DNA from: Nocardia gamkensis NBRC 108242
Lineage (GTDB): Bacteria > Actinomycetota > Actinomycetes > Mycobacteriales > Mycobacteriaceae
Direction: 5' to 3'
Length of the DNA stretch: 64,000 bases
Assembly (NCBI RefSeq): GCF_001612985.1
Contig: NZ_BDBM01000030.1
Coordinates: 1-64,000 of the forward strand
The notes beneath the pieces were generated by a model. That model saw only the letters and a list, made by a program, of their open reading frames with translations, was not told the DNA's origin and made no database searches. Below, piece after piece: positions 17,884 through 26,234 of this stretch (positions are counted from its first letter, which is position 1; each line of letters opens with the position of its first letter). The translations under genes were made by a program, and so were the position numbers.

Positions 17884-17984
17884 GGCACAGCGGCACAGCG
17901 GCACAGCGGCACAGCGGCACAGCGGCACAGCGGCACAGCGGCACAGCGGCACAGCGGCACAGCGGCACAGCGGCACAGCGGCAC
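17884..17984. repeat. 8-bp tandem repeat array, GGCACAGC x about 12.6
   Basis: Twelve perfect copies of GGCACAGC (17884-17979) followed by a partial GGCAC (17980-17984). There is not a single mismatch. The array lies entirely between the VOC gene stop (17875) and the methyltransferase start (18092). It has no stop codon in any frame on either strand, which is why long spurious reading frames cross it. Perfect short-unit arrays of this kind expand and contract by slippage. Confidence 0.97.
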
Positions 17985-18091
17985 GGACGACAATCCCACA
18001 GGCCCGACACGGGGACGTCCGCCACGTCGAGGTCCCGTGACACAGTGGGCGCTCGATCCGCGCCCGGTGGTCGCGGTGGCAGAGTACCGGT

Positions 18092-19609
18092 GTGTCTACG
18101 AACCGATCGACGACCACGGGATCGCTGCTCACCGCGCTGTGCCCGGACCTGCGGACCGCGCTGACGAGGGTGGGCTACGACGCCGACACCCTGCTCGAGG
18201 TACTCGGCGACGCGCACGCCGCGCTGGGCCGGTCGGAGCCGGTGCCGGTGCGCCGCGCGGCACGCCGGGCCGGAGAGCTGGGCACGCTGATCCGCCTTCT
18301 GCTGCTCGGCGACGCGCTGCCCGAACGGGAGGTGGCCGGGGCGATCGCACCCGTGGCGATCGACCGCGCGGTCGCCGCGGGCCTGCTCGACCGCGACGGC
18401 GACCAGGTGCGGGCGGCGCTGGACCTGCGGCCGCTGGACGCGGGCGCGGGCACCCGATGGGTCCTGTCCGACCTCGACGATTCGATGCACCGGCGCACCC
18501 TGACCGAGGAGCACGTCCTCGGCGTCGGCCACGCCTCCCTCTCGCTGCTGCGCGCCACGCCCACCCGGCCGGTCGGCACGGTGCTCGATCTCGGCACCGG
18601 CTGCGGCGTACAGGCGGTGCACGCCGCGTCCTACGCGCGGCGCGTGACCGCCACCGATGTCAATCCCAGGGCGCTGTGGCTGGCCGAGGCCACCGCGGCG
18701 CTCAACGAGCTGGACATCGAACTGATGGAGGGTTCCTGGTTCGAACCGGTGCGGGGCAGGCGCTTCGACCAGGTGGTGGCCAATCCGCCCTTCGTGGTGG
18801 GTCCCGGGCGCGTCGAGCACACCTATCGCGATTCCGGCCTCGCGCTCGACGGCGCGAGCGAATTGGTGATCGCGCAGGCCGCCGACCTGCTCGCCCCCGG
18901 TGGCACCGCCGCGATGCTCGCCGCGTGGGTCCATGTCGAGAACGAGGACTGGCGCGGGCGGGTCGCCTCCTGGTTGCCCGCGCACGGCGTGGACGCCTGG
19001 GTGGTGCAACGGGACGTCGCCGATCCCGCGCTTTATGTGGGCACCTGGTTGCGGGACGCGGGAGCGGATCCGCGAGATCCGGCCGCGCAGGCTCGCGCGG
19101 AGCGCTGGCTGGACGCTTTCGAGGCCGCCGACGTCGAGGGCATCGGGTTCGGTTTCGTCTACCTGCGCAGCATCGACGGGCCGACCGAACTGCTCGCCGA
19201 GGATCTCACCCACGGCTTCGAGGATCCGCTCGGCGAGGAAGCCGTCCGGTATTTCGAGCGCTCGGCCTGGTTGCGGGCTGTCGCCGGTGACGAAAGTCTC
19301 GCATGGTCTTCGCGTTTCGCCGTGGACCCGGCGACAGCACTGGAACGGGTGTATCTGCGGGGCGAAGAGGGCTGGGCGCCGGAGGTGGCGCGGCTGCACC
19401 GCGGTGACGGGCCCCGCTGGCAGCACGAAGTGGATGAGGCCACGATCGCACTGCTGGCGGGAATGCACGCCGAGGGCCTTCCGTTGTACGAGCTGATCGA
19501 GCTGCTGGCGCTCGCACACGGATCCGAGCAGGTGAGCGCCGAGTTCGCGGCCGACGCGTTGTCCGTGGTCACCGGATTGGTACGGCACGGATTGATCAGG
19601 CCGGTGTGA
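18092..19609 (+). CDS. Methyltransferase with N-terminal DUF7059 (RsmC/PrmC-like core)
   Basis: This is a 505-residue, three-part protein. An all-helical N-terminal domain (about 10-135) of the DUF7059 type is followed by a Rossmann methyltransferase core at 145-330 with motif I VLDLGTGCGVQAVHAA and motif IV VVANPPFVVG (NPPF, as in enzymes methylating amide or ring nitrogens of Gln, guanine or adenine). A C-terminal domain (about 340-505) follows. Its substrate is unknown; NPPF enzymes with this build act on rRNA or proteins. The start is GTG at 18092, chosen because it gives the conserved LLTALCPDLRTAL start. Downstream lies a hairpin and the sigB promoter. Confidence 0.82.
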   Translation: MSTNRSTTTGSLLTALCPDLRTALTRVGYDADTLLEVLGDAHAALGRSEPVPVRRAARRAGELGTLIRLLLLGDALPEREVAGAIAPVAIDRAVAAGLLDRDGDQVRAALDLRPLDAGAGTRWVLSDLDDSMHRRTLTEEHVLGVGHASLSLLRATPTRPVGTVLDLGTGCGVQAVHAASYARRVTATDVNPRALWLAEATAALNELDIELMEGSWFEPVRGRRFDQVVANPPFVVGPGRVEHTYRDSGLALDGASELVIAQAADLLAPGGTAAMLAAWVHVENEDWRGRVASWLPAHGVDAWVVQRDVADPALYVGTWLRDAGADPRDPAAQARAERWLDAFEAADVEGIGFGFVYLRSIDGPTELLAEDLTHGFEDPLGEEAVRYFERSAWLRAVAGDESLAWSSRFAVDPATALERVYLRGEEGWAPEVARLHRGDGPRWQHEVDEATIALLAGMHAEGLPLYELIELLALAHGSEQVSAEFAADALSVVTGLVRHGLIRPV

Positions 19610-19705
19610 TCACACGGCGACCGCGCGCCGGTCGGTTCGGGTCCTGGCGGGAGATTGTCCTCGCGCTGCGGTGCTTCTCAGGAACTTCTCAGACGAGAGG
19701 GGCGA

Positions 19706-19727
19706 AAACCGCTGCTCAGAGCGGTTT
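19706..19727 (+). terminator. Hairpin between methyltransferase gene and sigB
   Basis: AAACCGCT (19706-19713) pairs with AGCGGTTT (19720-19727) around the six-base loop GCTCAG. It lies about 100 bases after the methyltransferase stop and just before the sigB promoter. It probably insulates sigB from read-through; it could also be a regulatory dyad. Confidence 0.5.
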
Positions 19728-19742
19728 ATGCGAGCCGTAACG

Positions 19743-19769
19743 GGGAACTTTCTTTCTGTCGGGTCCGTT
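19743..19769 (+). promoter_or_regulatory. sigB promoter of SigE/SigH type (GGGAAC-N17-CGTT)
   Basis: GGGAAC at 19743-19748 and CGTT at 19766-19769, separated by 17 bases, match the ECF promoter pattern GGAAC-N17/18-CGTT recognised by mycobacterial SigE and SigH. Transcription would start near 19776, giving a leader of about 30 bases with AGGAGG at 19794-19799 before the sigB ATG. Mycobacterial sigB is known to be transcribed from such a promoter by SigE/SigH/SigL, so the match is biologically expected. Confidence 0.75.
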
Positions 19770-19804
19770 TATCGGAGTGAGACACCACCGACAGGAGGCA
19801 AGTC

Positions 19805-20773
19805 ATGACAAGCCCCGCCACCACTCGTGTGCGCATCAGCGATTCGGACCTCGACGCTCAGAGCCCTGCCGCCGACCTGGTACGCGTGTACCTGAACGGG
19901 ATCGGCCGCACCGCGCTGCTCACCGCTGCCGACGAGGTCGAGCTGGCCAAGCGCATCGAGGCGGGCCTCTATGCGCAAAACCTGCTGGAAACCGGCAAGC
20001 GACTGTCGGCGACCCGCAAGCGTGATCTCGCGATCATCGTGCGCGACGGTCAGGCCGCCCGGTCTCATCTGCTGGAAGCCAACCTGCGCCTTGTTGTCTC
20101 GCTCGCCAAGCGTTACACCGGCCGCGGCATGCCGCTGCTCGACCTGATCCAGGAGGGCAACCTCGGGTTGATCCGTGCCATGGAGAAGTTCGACTATGCC
20201 AAGGGCTTCAAATTCTCCACCTACGCCACCTGGTGGATCCGGCAGGCCATCACCCGCGGTATGGCCGACCAGAGCCGCACCATCCGCCTGCCCGTCCACC
20301 TCGTCGAGCAGGTGAACAAGCTGGCCAGGATCAAGCGCGAACTGCACCAGCAACTGGGGCGCGAGGCCACCGACGAGGAACTGGCCCGCGAATCCGGCAT
20401 CCCGGTCGACAAGATCTCCGATCTGCTCGACCACAGCCGTGACCCGGTGAGCCTGGACATGCCGGTCGGCAACGACGAAGAGGCCCCGCTGGGCGATTTC
20501 ATCGAGGATTCCGAGGCCACCTCGGCCGAGTCGGCGGTCATCGCAGGCCTGCTGCACCACGACGTGCGCAGCGTGCTCGCCACCTTGGACGAGCGCGAAC
20601 AGCAGGTCATCCGGCTGCGATTCGGCTTGGACGACGGCCAGCCGCGCACGCTGGACCAGATCGGCAAGCTCTTCGGCCTCTCCCGCGAGCGGGTGCGCCA
20701 GATCGAGCGTGAGGTCATGGCGAAGCTGCGCAAGGGCGAGCGGGCCGATCGGCTCCGCGCCTACGCCAGCTGA
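19805..20773 (+). CDS. sigB: Principal-like stress sigma factor SigB
   Basis: This is a 322-residue sigma-70 family group 2 protein. It has region 1.2 (DLVRVYLNGIGRTALLTAA), region 2 with LLDLIQEGNLGLIRAMEKFD and FKFSTYATWWIRQAITRGM, region 3, and region 4 with LSRERVRQIEREVMAKLR. It lacks the long region 1.1 of SigA, as SigB does. AGGAGG lies six bases upstream of the ATG, and a SigE/SigH-type promoter lies about 35 bases further. Neighbours ideR, DUF3039, DUF3099 and DUF4192 reproduce the Rv2708c-Rv2712c order. It directs core RNA polymerase to stress and stationary-phase promoters. Confidence 0.93.
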   Translation: MTSPATTRVRISDSDLDAQSPAADLVRVYLNGIGRTALLTAADEVELAKRIEAGLYAQNLLETGKRLSATRKRDLAIIVRDGQAARSHLLEANLRLVVSLAKRYTGRGMPLLDLIQEGNLGLIRAMEKFDYAKGFKFSTYATWWIRQAITRGMADQSRTIRLPVHLVEQVNKLARIKRELHQQLGREATDEELARESGIPVDKISDLLDHSRDPVSLDMPVGNDEEAPLGDFIEDSEATSAESAVIAGLLHHDVRSVLATLDEREQQVIRLRFGLDDGQPRTLDQIGKLFGLSRERVRQIEREVMAKLRKGERADRLRAYAS

Positions 20774-20778
20774 TCATC

Positions 20779-20808
20779 CCGGCGCCGGCTGCGTCGAGAC
20801 AGCGCCGG
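20779..20808 (+). terminator. Terminator hairpin after sigB
   Basis: CCGGCG(CCGG)CTG at 20779-20791 can pair with CAGCGCCGG at 20800-20808, a nine-bp stem with a four-base bulge, six bases after the sigB stop. There is no U-tract. Confidence 0.5.
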
Positions 20809-20941
20809 CGTTCGGCTCGGTGACCCGTTTGCGCCCTGGTCACCTCTCCGCGCCGACCGGTAAGCGCGCGTGCCCGTCCCCGCCGGGTGTCGCGCGAGCC
20901 GGTCGGCGGTGTCGTACTTCCCCCACGTCGGTCCGGTGGGC

Positions 20942-21244
20942 TCAGCTCTGATCCACCGCGATGTCGTACTTCACGGTGTCACCGTCGACCGAGGTCACCG
21001 TCAGCATCACACCGAGGGTGTCCCCGCCCGCGGTCAGCGTGCAGCGCATGGTCGTTCCTTCCTTGCCGGTGAGATCGCCGGGGCAATCGATGGCGTCGGG
21101 TTCCTGCCCGACCTTCTCGGTGAGCGAATCCTTCACCGACCTCTCCAGATCGGCCTCTTCGACTTTCGGCGTACCGATGCTGACCGAACACGCGGTCAGC
21201 GCCGTCACGAGCAACGACAACAGGGCAAGGCTGCGAATCTTCAT
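20942..21244 (-). CDS. DUF4333 lipoprotein
   Basis: This is a 100-residue exported protein. The signal sequence MKIRSLALLSLLVTALTAC ends in a lipobox (LTAC, Cys19), so it is a predicted lipoprotein. The mature domain has the DUF4333 pattern with two conserved Cys (DAIDCPGDLTGKEGTTMRCTL), which probably form a disulfide. The family is common in mycolate actinobacteria; its role is unknown. The ATG at 21244 is chosen because it begins the signal peptide; a longer reading adds 39 non-signal residues. Confidence 0.85.
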   Translation of the reverse strand: MKIRSLALLSLLVTALTACSVSIGTPKVEEADLERSVKDSLTEKVGQEPDAIDCPGDLTGKEGTTMRCTLTAGGDTLGVMLTVTSVDGDTVKYDIAVDQS

Positions 21245-21400
21245 GGCGAGCTGGGCCTTTCTCAGGACGAATATGGCATCCCCAAATCGCCGTGCGAGGG
21301 ATCGTCCGTTATCGGACATCCCGCTTGTGACTTGTGCGAGCCGACGTCTCAGCCGCGCCACTCCCCCCCGGGACAGCTCACCCCGGGTGGCTCGTCCTGC

Positions 21401-24073
21401 TCAGCCGAGCCGGCGCGGACCGGTATCGAAACGACTCGGCTCCGGGCCGATACGGCCGCGCGCGTAGAGGATCTCCGCCGAGGTCGGTGAGGCCAGCACC
21501 GGGTCGAAGGACAGTTCCCGCATCTCCGGCAGATCGTCGAACAGGGCCGAAATGCGCTGGGCCAACTCGGCCAATGCTGCTTTGTCCACGCGCGGGCTCG
21601 CGGGAGTGCCCGACAGCAGAGGTGCGGCCCGCGGCGCGTCGATCAGGGCCGTGGCCTCGTCGGCGGTCAATGGCAGCGCCCGATAGGCGCGGTCGCCGAG
21701 CAGTTCGATGATCAGGCCGGACAAGCCGAACTCGATCACCGAGCCGAACGAGGGATCGTCCTGCACGCGCAGAATGCAGCCGACGCCCTTCGTGGCCATC
21801 TTCTGGATGTGCAGTACGGGATCACCGCACAACTCCGCCAGATCCGCGTATCCCTGCCGCACCGCTTCCGGTCGCCACAGATCGAGCCGGACGCCCGTGA
21901 GATCCGGCCTGCGCCGCCACAATTCACCGGTCGCCTTGGCCGCCACCGGATAGCCGAGTTCCTCGGCGGCCGCCACCGCCTCCTCGGCGCTGCGTACCTC
22001 ACGGAATGGCACAACCGAAATGCCGTAGCAGGCCAGCAGTTCCACCGTCTCCAGATCGGTGAGCCGCCGACCGCCCGACCCGGCCATCCAGTCGGCCACC
22101 AATCGGCGCGCGCGGTCGGTGTCGATGCCCTGCGGCCGCACCACCGGCGACACGGGCCTGGTCCGCCACTCGGCGTATCGCCGCACCCGCGCCAGGGCCC
22201 GCGCGGCGCGCTCGGGATCGGGATACGACGGGATCGACCCGTGCGCCGCCGTCGCGCCCGGACCGCGCACGGCGAGCAGGTTCGGGATTCCTTGCTCGGC
22301 GACGAACGTCGTGAGAATCGGTTTGCCCGACTCGGGCACCGCGGCCGCCGCCGCCCGGATCGCATCGGCGAAACCGGCGGTCGGCAGCGGCACCGGGGGT
22401 GCGAAAACCACGATCACGGCGTCTGTCTCATCCGACCGCAGGGCCGCGACCAGTGCGTCCAGGTACGCGCCCGGCGTGGCCTGCGGGCCGAGGTTGACCG
22501 GCTCGCCGACCTGCAGGCCCTCGCCCCGCGCCGCGTCGACGGCCAGCCAGTTGAGGGCCGTGCTGTTGCCGACGACCGCCAGACGCGAGCCGCGCGGCAG
22601 CGGCTGATAGCCCAGCAGCGCGGCGCAGTCGAACAGTTCGGAGATCGAGTCGACTTGGACGATGCCCGCTTGCGCGAACAGATCCCGCACGATCGAACGG
22701 TCCATGTCCCCCGCGGGCTGCGCGACCGAGCGGCCGCTGCTCACGGCGACGATCGGTTTGGTGCGGGCCACCCGGCGCGCGATCCGGGAGAACTTGCGCG
22801 GATTGCCGAAGCTCTCCAGATACAGCAGCACCACATCGGTGGCCGGGTCGCTGTCCCAGTACTGCAGTAGGTCGTTGCCCGAGACGTCGGCGCGGTTGCC
22901 CGCCGACACGAACGTCGACAAGCCGAGATTGCGCGCGGCCGCCTCGCCCAGGATGGCCGCGCCCAACGGGCCGGACTGGCAGAAGAATCCGATCCGTCCG
23001 CGCCCGGGCAACACCGTGGCGAGGGTCGCGTTCATGCCGACCGCCGGGTCGGTGTTCGCGATGCCGAGGGCGCTCGGCCCGACTACGCGCATGCCGTGAC
23101 CGCGGGCCGCTGCCACGAGTTCGCGTTCGGCTGCCAGACCCCCTTCGCCGGTCTCGGCGAAACCCGCGGTCAGCACCACGAGACCCTTGACCCCCTTGGC
23201 CATGCAGTCGTCGAGCACCGATCCGATCGCCGCGGGCGGCACGGCGACCACGGCGAGATCGACCTCGTCGGGGATTTCCCGGACCGTGGCGTACGCCCGC
23301 ACCCCGCGCACCGATCTGCGGTTCGGGTTCACTGGGAACACCGGTCCTTGGAATACACCCGACAGCAGGTTCGCCAGCACCGCACCGCCGACTCGCCCAG
23401 GCGCGGGGGTTGCCCCGATCACGGCGACCGACCGCGGCGCGAGCAGATTGCCCACGCTGCGCGCCTCCGAAGCGCGTTCGCGCGAATCGCGTACCGAGAG
23501 GAGCGCTTCGCTGGGGTCGATGGCGAACTCGAGGTGCAGGACCGATCCGTCCCTGCTGCGCTCGACCTGATAGCCCGCGTCGCGGAAAACCGTTACCATC
23601 ACGGTGTTCTCGGCGAGCACCTCGGCGACGAAGGTCTCGATCTTGTTCTCGGCGGCGGCACCCGCCAGATGCTCCAGCAGGATCGAGCCCAGCCCGCGTC
23701 CCTGATGCCCGTCGGCTACCACGAACGCGACTTCCGCCGCCCGGGGCCCGTCCCGCTCCAGCAGTTCGTAGCGGCCCACCGCGACGATCGCCTCGCCCAG
23801 TTCGAGAACCAGCCCGACCCGGTCGTGATAGTCGACATGCGTGGTGCGGTACAGGTCTTTCGGCGAGATCCGCGGGTAGGGGCCGAAATACCGCAGGTAC
23901 CTGGTTCGATCCGACAGTGCGCTGTGGAACTCCTGCAGCCGCTCGGCGTCGCCGGGAGTGATCGGGCGCAGTCGGACGACGCCGCCGTCGGAGGCCAGCA
24001 CGTCGGCGAACCAGTGCTGCGGCGGCGGGGGCGGGGTGGCGGGAGCGTCCGAGGTATCGGGGAAATCAGTCAC
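21401..24073 (-). CDS. GNAT protein acetyltransferase fused to a CoA-ligase-like region (Pat/PatA type)
   Basis: This is an 890-residue protein. An N-terminal GNAT domain (about 25-190) carries the acetyl-CoA loop GHQGRGLGS (122-130). It is followed by a succinyl-CoA synthetase-like region: CoA-binding (205-330, SVAVIGATP), flavodoxin-like (335-620) and ATP-grasp (about 655-870). In true NDP-forming acyl-CoA ligases a His sits in an SHTGSLAG loop; here that place reads GRSVAQPAGDMDRS (447-460) without the His. The ligase part is therefore probably a sensor, as in protein acetyltransferase Pat, not an active ligase. The GTG start at 24073 overlaps the end of acuC by 8 bases. Known relatives acetylate acyl-CoA synthetases; that role is inferred here. 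Confidence 0.85.
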   Translation of the reverse strand: MTDFPDTSDAPATPPPPPQHWFADVLASDGGVVRLRPITPGDAERLQEFHSALSDRTRYLRYFGPYPRISPKDLYRTTHVDYHDRVGLVLELGEAIVAVGRYELLERDGPRAAEVAFVVADGHQGRGLGSILLEHLAGAAAENKIETFVAEVLAENTVMVTVFRDAGYQVERSRDGSVLHLEFAIDPSEALLSVRDSRERASEARSVGNLLAPRSVAVIGATPAPGRVGGAVLANLLSGVFQGPVFPVNPNRRSVRGVRAYATVREIPDEVDLAVVAVPPAAIGSVLDDCMAKGVKGLVVLTAGFAETGEGGLAAERELVAAARGHGMRVVGPSALGIANTDPAVGMNATLATVLPGRGRIGFFCQSGPLGAAILGEAAARNLGLSTFVSAGNRADVSGNDLLQYWDSDPATDVVLLYLESFGNPRKFSRIARRVARTKPIVAVSSGRSVAQPAGDMDRSIVRDLFAQAGIVQVDSISELFDCAALLGYQPLPRGSRLAVVGNSTALNWLAVDAARGEGLQVGEPVNLGPQATPGAYLDALVAALRSDETDAVIVVFAPPVPLPTAGFADAIRAAAAAVPESGKPILTTFVAEQGIPNLLAVRGPGATAAHGSIPSYPDPERAARALARVRRYAEWRTRPVSPVVRPQGIDTDRARRLVADWMAGSGGRRLTDLETVELLACYGISVVPFREVRSAEEAVAAAEELGYPVAAKATGELWRRRPDLTGVRLDLWRPEAVRQGYADLAELCGDPVLHIQKMATKGVGCILRVQDDPSFGSVIEFGLSGLIIELLGDRAYRALPLTADEATALIDAPRAAPLLSGTPASPRVDKAALAELAQRISALFDDLPEMRELSFDPVLASPTSAEILYARGRIGPEPSRFDTGPRRLG

Positions 24074-25337
24074 GAGGGTCCTCCGGGTCCAGACCTAGCA
24101 ACCCGAAAGTCGCTCGGCGGGTGGCCAGCACTGCCATGTCGACGGCACGTTGGGCACGGTCGGCCCGCGCGTCACCGGTCTCACCGGTGCCGCCGGGGCC
24201 GTCCCACGGACGGTAGGCGACGTCGCCGCCGTCGCCCATGGTGCGCGGCGGTTCCACCCGCGGCGCCGCCGCGCGGATCGAGTCGACCCAGTCCTGCGGA
24301 ATCGGCGTCGCCGGGTCGACGGTGCGGTCCAACGCGGTGGCCAGCAAGTGGGTCCACGCCCGCGGCACCACCCGGACCAGGCCGTATCCGCCACCGCCGA
24401 CGGCCAGCCATCGTCCTTCGGCATAACGGTCGGCGAGCTCGCGCATGGCGCGGAAGGCCGCGCGCTGCCCGTCGACGGTGAGTTCCAAATCGGCCAGCGG
24501 GTCTTCGCGATGTGTGTCCACCCCGCACTGGCTGACCACGATCTGCGGACCGAACGCCGCCACCGCGCCGGGAACCACCGCGTGGAAACCACGCAGCCAC
24601 TGCGCATCCCGCGTGCCGGGCAACAGCGGCAGATTGATCGAGGTGCCTTCCGCCGCACCCGCCCCGGTCTCCTCCGGCCAACCGGTGTTGGGCCACAAGG
24701 TGGCCGGATGCTGGTGCAGCGAGATGGTCAGCACCCGGGGGTCGGCGTAGAAGGCACGCTGCACGCCGTCGCCGTGGTGCACGTCCACGTCGATGTAGGC
24801 GATCCGGTCGAAACCGTGATCCAGCAGCCAGGAGATGGCCACCGCCGGGTCGTTGTACACGCAGAAGCCGGCCGCCGAGTCGGGCATCGCGTGATGCATG
24901 CCACCGCCGATGCTCACCGCCCGTTTGGTACGGCCCTCGGCGATCTCCCTGGCCGCGGCCAGGGTGCCGCCGACGATCGTGGACGCGGCCTCGTGCATAC
25001 GCGGAAACACCGGATTGTCCGGGGAACCGAGCCCGTAGGGCGGCGCGGCCGGCGAACCGACCGGCGGCACGGCGCGTTCGACCGCGTCTAGGTAGTCGGG
25101 CGTGTGGATCCGCAGCAGATCCGGACGTCCGGCGGTGGCGGGTTCGAGCAGCTCGACACCCTCGAGCAATCCGAGACTTCCGGCCAGCGCCATGGTGAAC
25201 TTCAGGCGCGCCGGCTGCATCGGATGCTCCGGAGTCCAGGTGTAATCCAGGAACCGCTCGCTCCAGACGACGGTTCCGGACCGGCTCGTCCCGGGTGAGG
25301 TCGGCGCCTGAGGTTCGCCGCGCGGTGCAGTGGCCAT
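24066..25337 (-). CDS. acuC: Acetoin utilization/deacetylase-family protein AcuC (class I HDAC-like)
   Basis: This 423-residue zinc amidohydrolase of the histone-deacetylase superfamily has substrate-side His pair GGGMHHAMPDSAAGFCVYND, the zinc Asp/His segment YIDVDVHHGDGVQ and SLHQHPATLWP. The glycine-rich loop AVGGGGYGLV carries the late motif. In Bacillus, AcuC deacetylates and so reactivates acetyl-CoA synthetase. The ATG at 25337 gives the usual length. The next gene overlaps by 8 bases and encodes a Pat-type acetyltransferase, so one operon seems to make both the modifying and the removing enzyme. Confidence 0.88.
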   Translation of the reverse strand: MATAPRGEPQAPTSPGTSRSGTVVWSERFLDYTWTPEHPMQPARLKFTMALAGSLGLLEGVELLEPATAGRPDLLRIHTPDYLDAVERAVPPVGSPAAPPYGLGSPDNPVFPRMHEAASTIVGGTLAAAREIAEGRTKRAVSIGGGMHHAMPDSAAGFCVYNDPAVAISWLLDHGFDRIAYIDVDVHHGDGVQRAFYADPRVLTISLHQHPATLWPNTGWPEETGAGAAEGTSINLPLLPGTRDAQWLRGFHAVVPGAVAAFGPQIVVSQCGVDTHREDPLADLELTVDGQRAAFRAMRELADRYAEGRWLAVGGGGYGLVRVVPRAWTHLLATALDRTVDPATPIPQDWVDSIRAAAPRVEPPRTMGDGGDVAYRPWDGPGGTGETGDARADRAQRAVDMAVLATRRATFGLLGLDPEDPRD

Positions 25338-25515
25338 GATCGCAACGCTAGCGGGAAGCAAGGAACCCCGCGAAACGTTCCTATGCAGTACAAATACAAG
25401 AAAGACGCTCATGGCCGCCTGCCGTGCGCCGATCGGGTTGCCGCAATGCCGCCGGAATGTCGTACGCGGCGTGGAGCGACACGATCCGGCACACGGGGGT
25501 GCCGTCGTGCGTGGG

Positions 25516-25521
25516 TAGAAT
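25516..25521 (+). promoter_or_regulatory. Possible -10 element of ideR
   Basis: TAGAAT at 25516-25521 is a good SigA-type -10 hexamer, about 24 bases before the ideR start, with AAGGGG at 25534-25539 as ribosome site. No clear -35 is visible. The 207-base gap between acuC and ideR contains no IdeR-box-like TTAGG repeat that I can find. Confidence 0.4.
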
Positions 25522-25544
25522 TCGTGCCGACGAAGGGGTAACAG

Positions 25545-26231
25545 GTGAAGGATCTGGTCGACACCACGGAGATGTATCTCCGTACCATCTACGACCTCGA
25601 GGAGGAGGGCGTGGTGCCCCTGCGCGCCCGGATCGCCGAGCGCCTCGAACAGAGTGGTCCCACCGTGAGCCAGACCGTCGCGCGGATGGAACGCGACGGT
25701 TTGCTGCTGGTTGCCGGAGACCGTCATCTCGAGCTGACCGACAAGGGGCGCAGCATGGCCGTCGCGGTCATGCGCAAGCACCGGCTGGCCGAACGGCTGC
25801 TCGTCGACATCATCGGCCTCGACTGGCAGAACGTGCACGCGGAGGCCTGTCGCTGGGAGCACGTGATGAGCGAAGACGTCGAGCGCCGCCTGGTCGAGGT
25901 GCTCAACCACCCCACCACCTCCCCGTACGGCAACCCCATCCCCGGCCTGGACGAGCTGGGCATCATTCCGCCCGCCTCCGCCGACGAGACGCTGCTGCGC
26001 CTGTCCGATCTGCCGCCCGGCCAGTTGCACGCCGTCGTCGTGCGCAGGCTCGCCGAGCACATCCAGACCGACCCGGAGGTCATCGGCCGGCTGCGCGAGG
26101 CGGGCGTGGTGCCCGACGCGCGCGTCACGGTGGAGACGAAGCAGGGGTCGGTGGTCATCACCGTGCCCGGCCACGACGGCTTCGAACTGCCCGACGAGAT
26201 GGCGCACGCCGTCCAGGTGAAGCTGGCCTGA
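25545..26231 (+). CDS. ideR: Iron-dependent repressor IdeR (DtxR family)
   Basis: This 228-residue protein is close to the 230 of mycobacterial IdeR. An N-terminal winged HTH (LRARIAERLEQSGPTVSQTV) is followed by the dimerisation/metal domain and an SH3-like C-terminal domain. The metal ligands visible by position are Met10, Cys102, Glu105, His106 (one site) and His79, Glu83, His98 (the other), all conserved. Fe2+-loaded IdeR represses siderophore genes and activates iron storage. The GTG start at 25545 has AAGGGG upstream. It is followed 3 bases later by galE, as in related genera. Confidence 0.95.
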   Translation: MKDLVDTTEMYLRTIYDLEEEGVVPLRARIAERLEQSGPTVSQTVARMERDGLLLVAGDRHLELTDKGRSMAVAVMRKHRLAERLLVDIIGLDWQNVHAEACRWEHVMSEDVERRLVEVLNHPTTSPYGNPIPGLDELGIIPPASADETLLRLSDLPPGQLHAVVVRRLAEHIQTDPEVIGRLREAGVVPDARVTVETKQGSVVITVPGHDGFELPDEMAHAVQVKLA

Positions 26232-26234
26232 GAC

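Noticed and set aside
17884..17984. The repeat array as a CRISPR
   Set aside because: Units are 8 bp, directly abutting and without spacers, and no cas genes are present.
17806..19290. A 494-codon plus-strand frame running through the 8-bp repeat and over the methyltransferase gene
   Set aside because: It exists only because the repeat has no stops and GC-rich DNA leaves other frames open. Its product is repetitive and then Arg-rich, while the overlapping methyltransferase frame has clear family motifs.
17666..19588. A 640-codon minus-strand frame with Ala-Val-Pro-Leu-Cys repeats
   Set aside because: Antisense shadow of the methyltransferase gene plus the repeat; no start signal and no recognisable domain outside the repeat.
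25338..25544. IdeR box in front of ideR
   Set aside because: Searched by eye for TTAGGTTAGGCTAACCTAA-like dyads and found none, so iron autoregulation is not supported by sequence.
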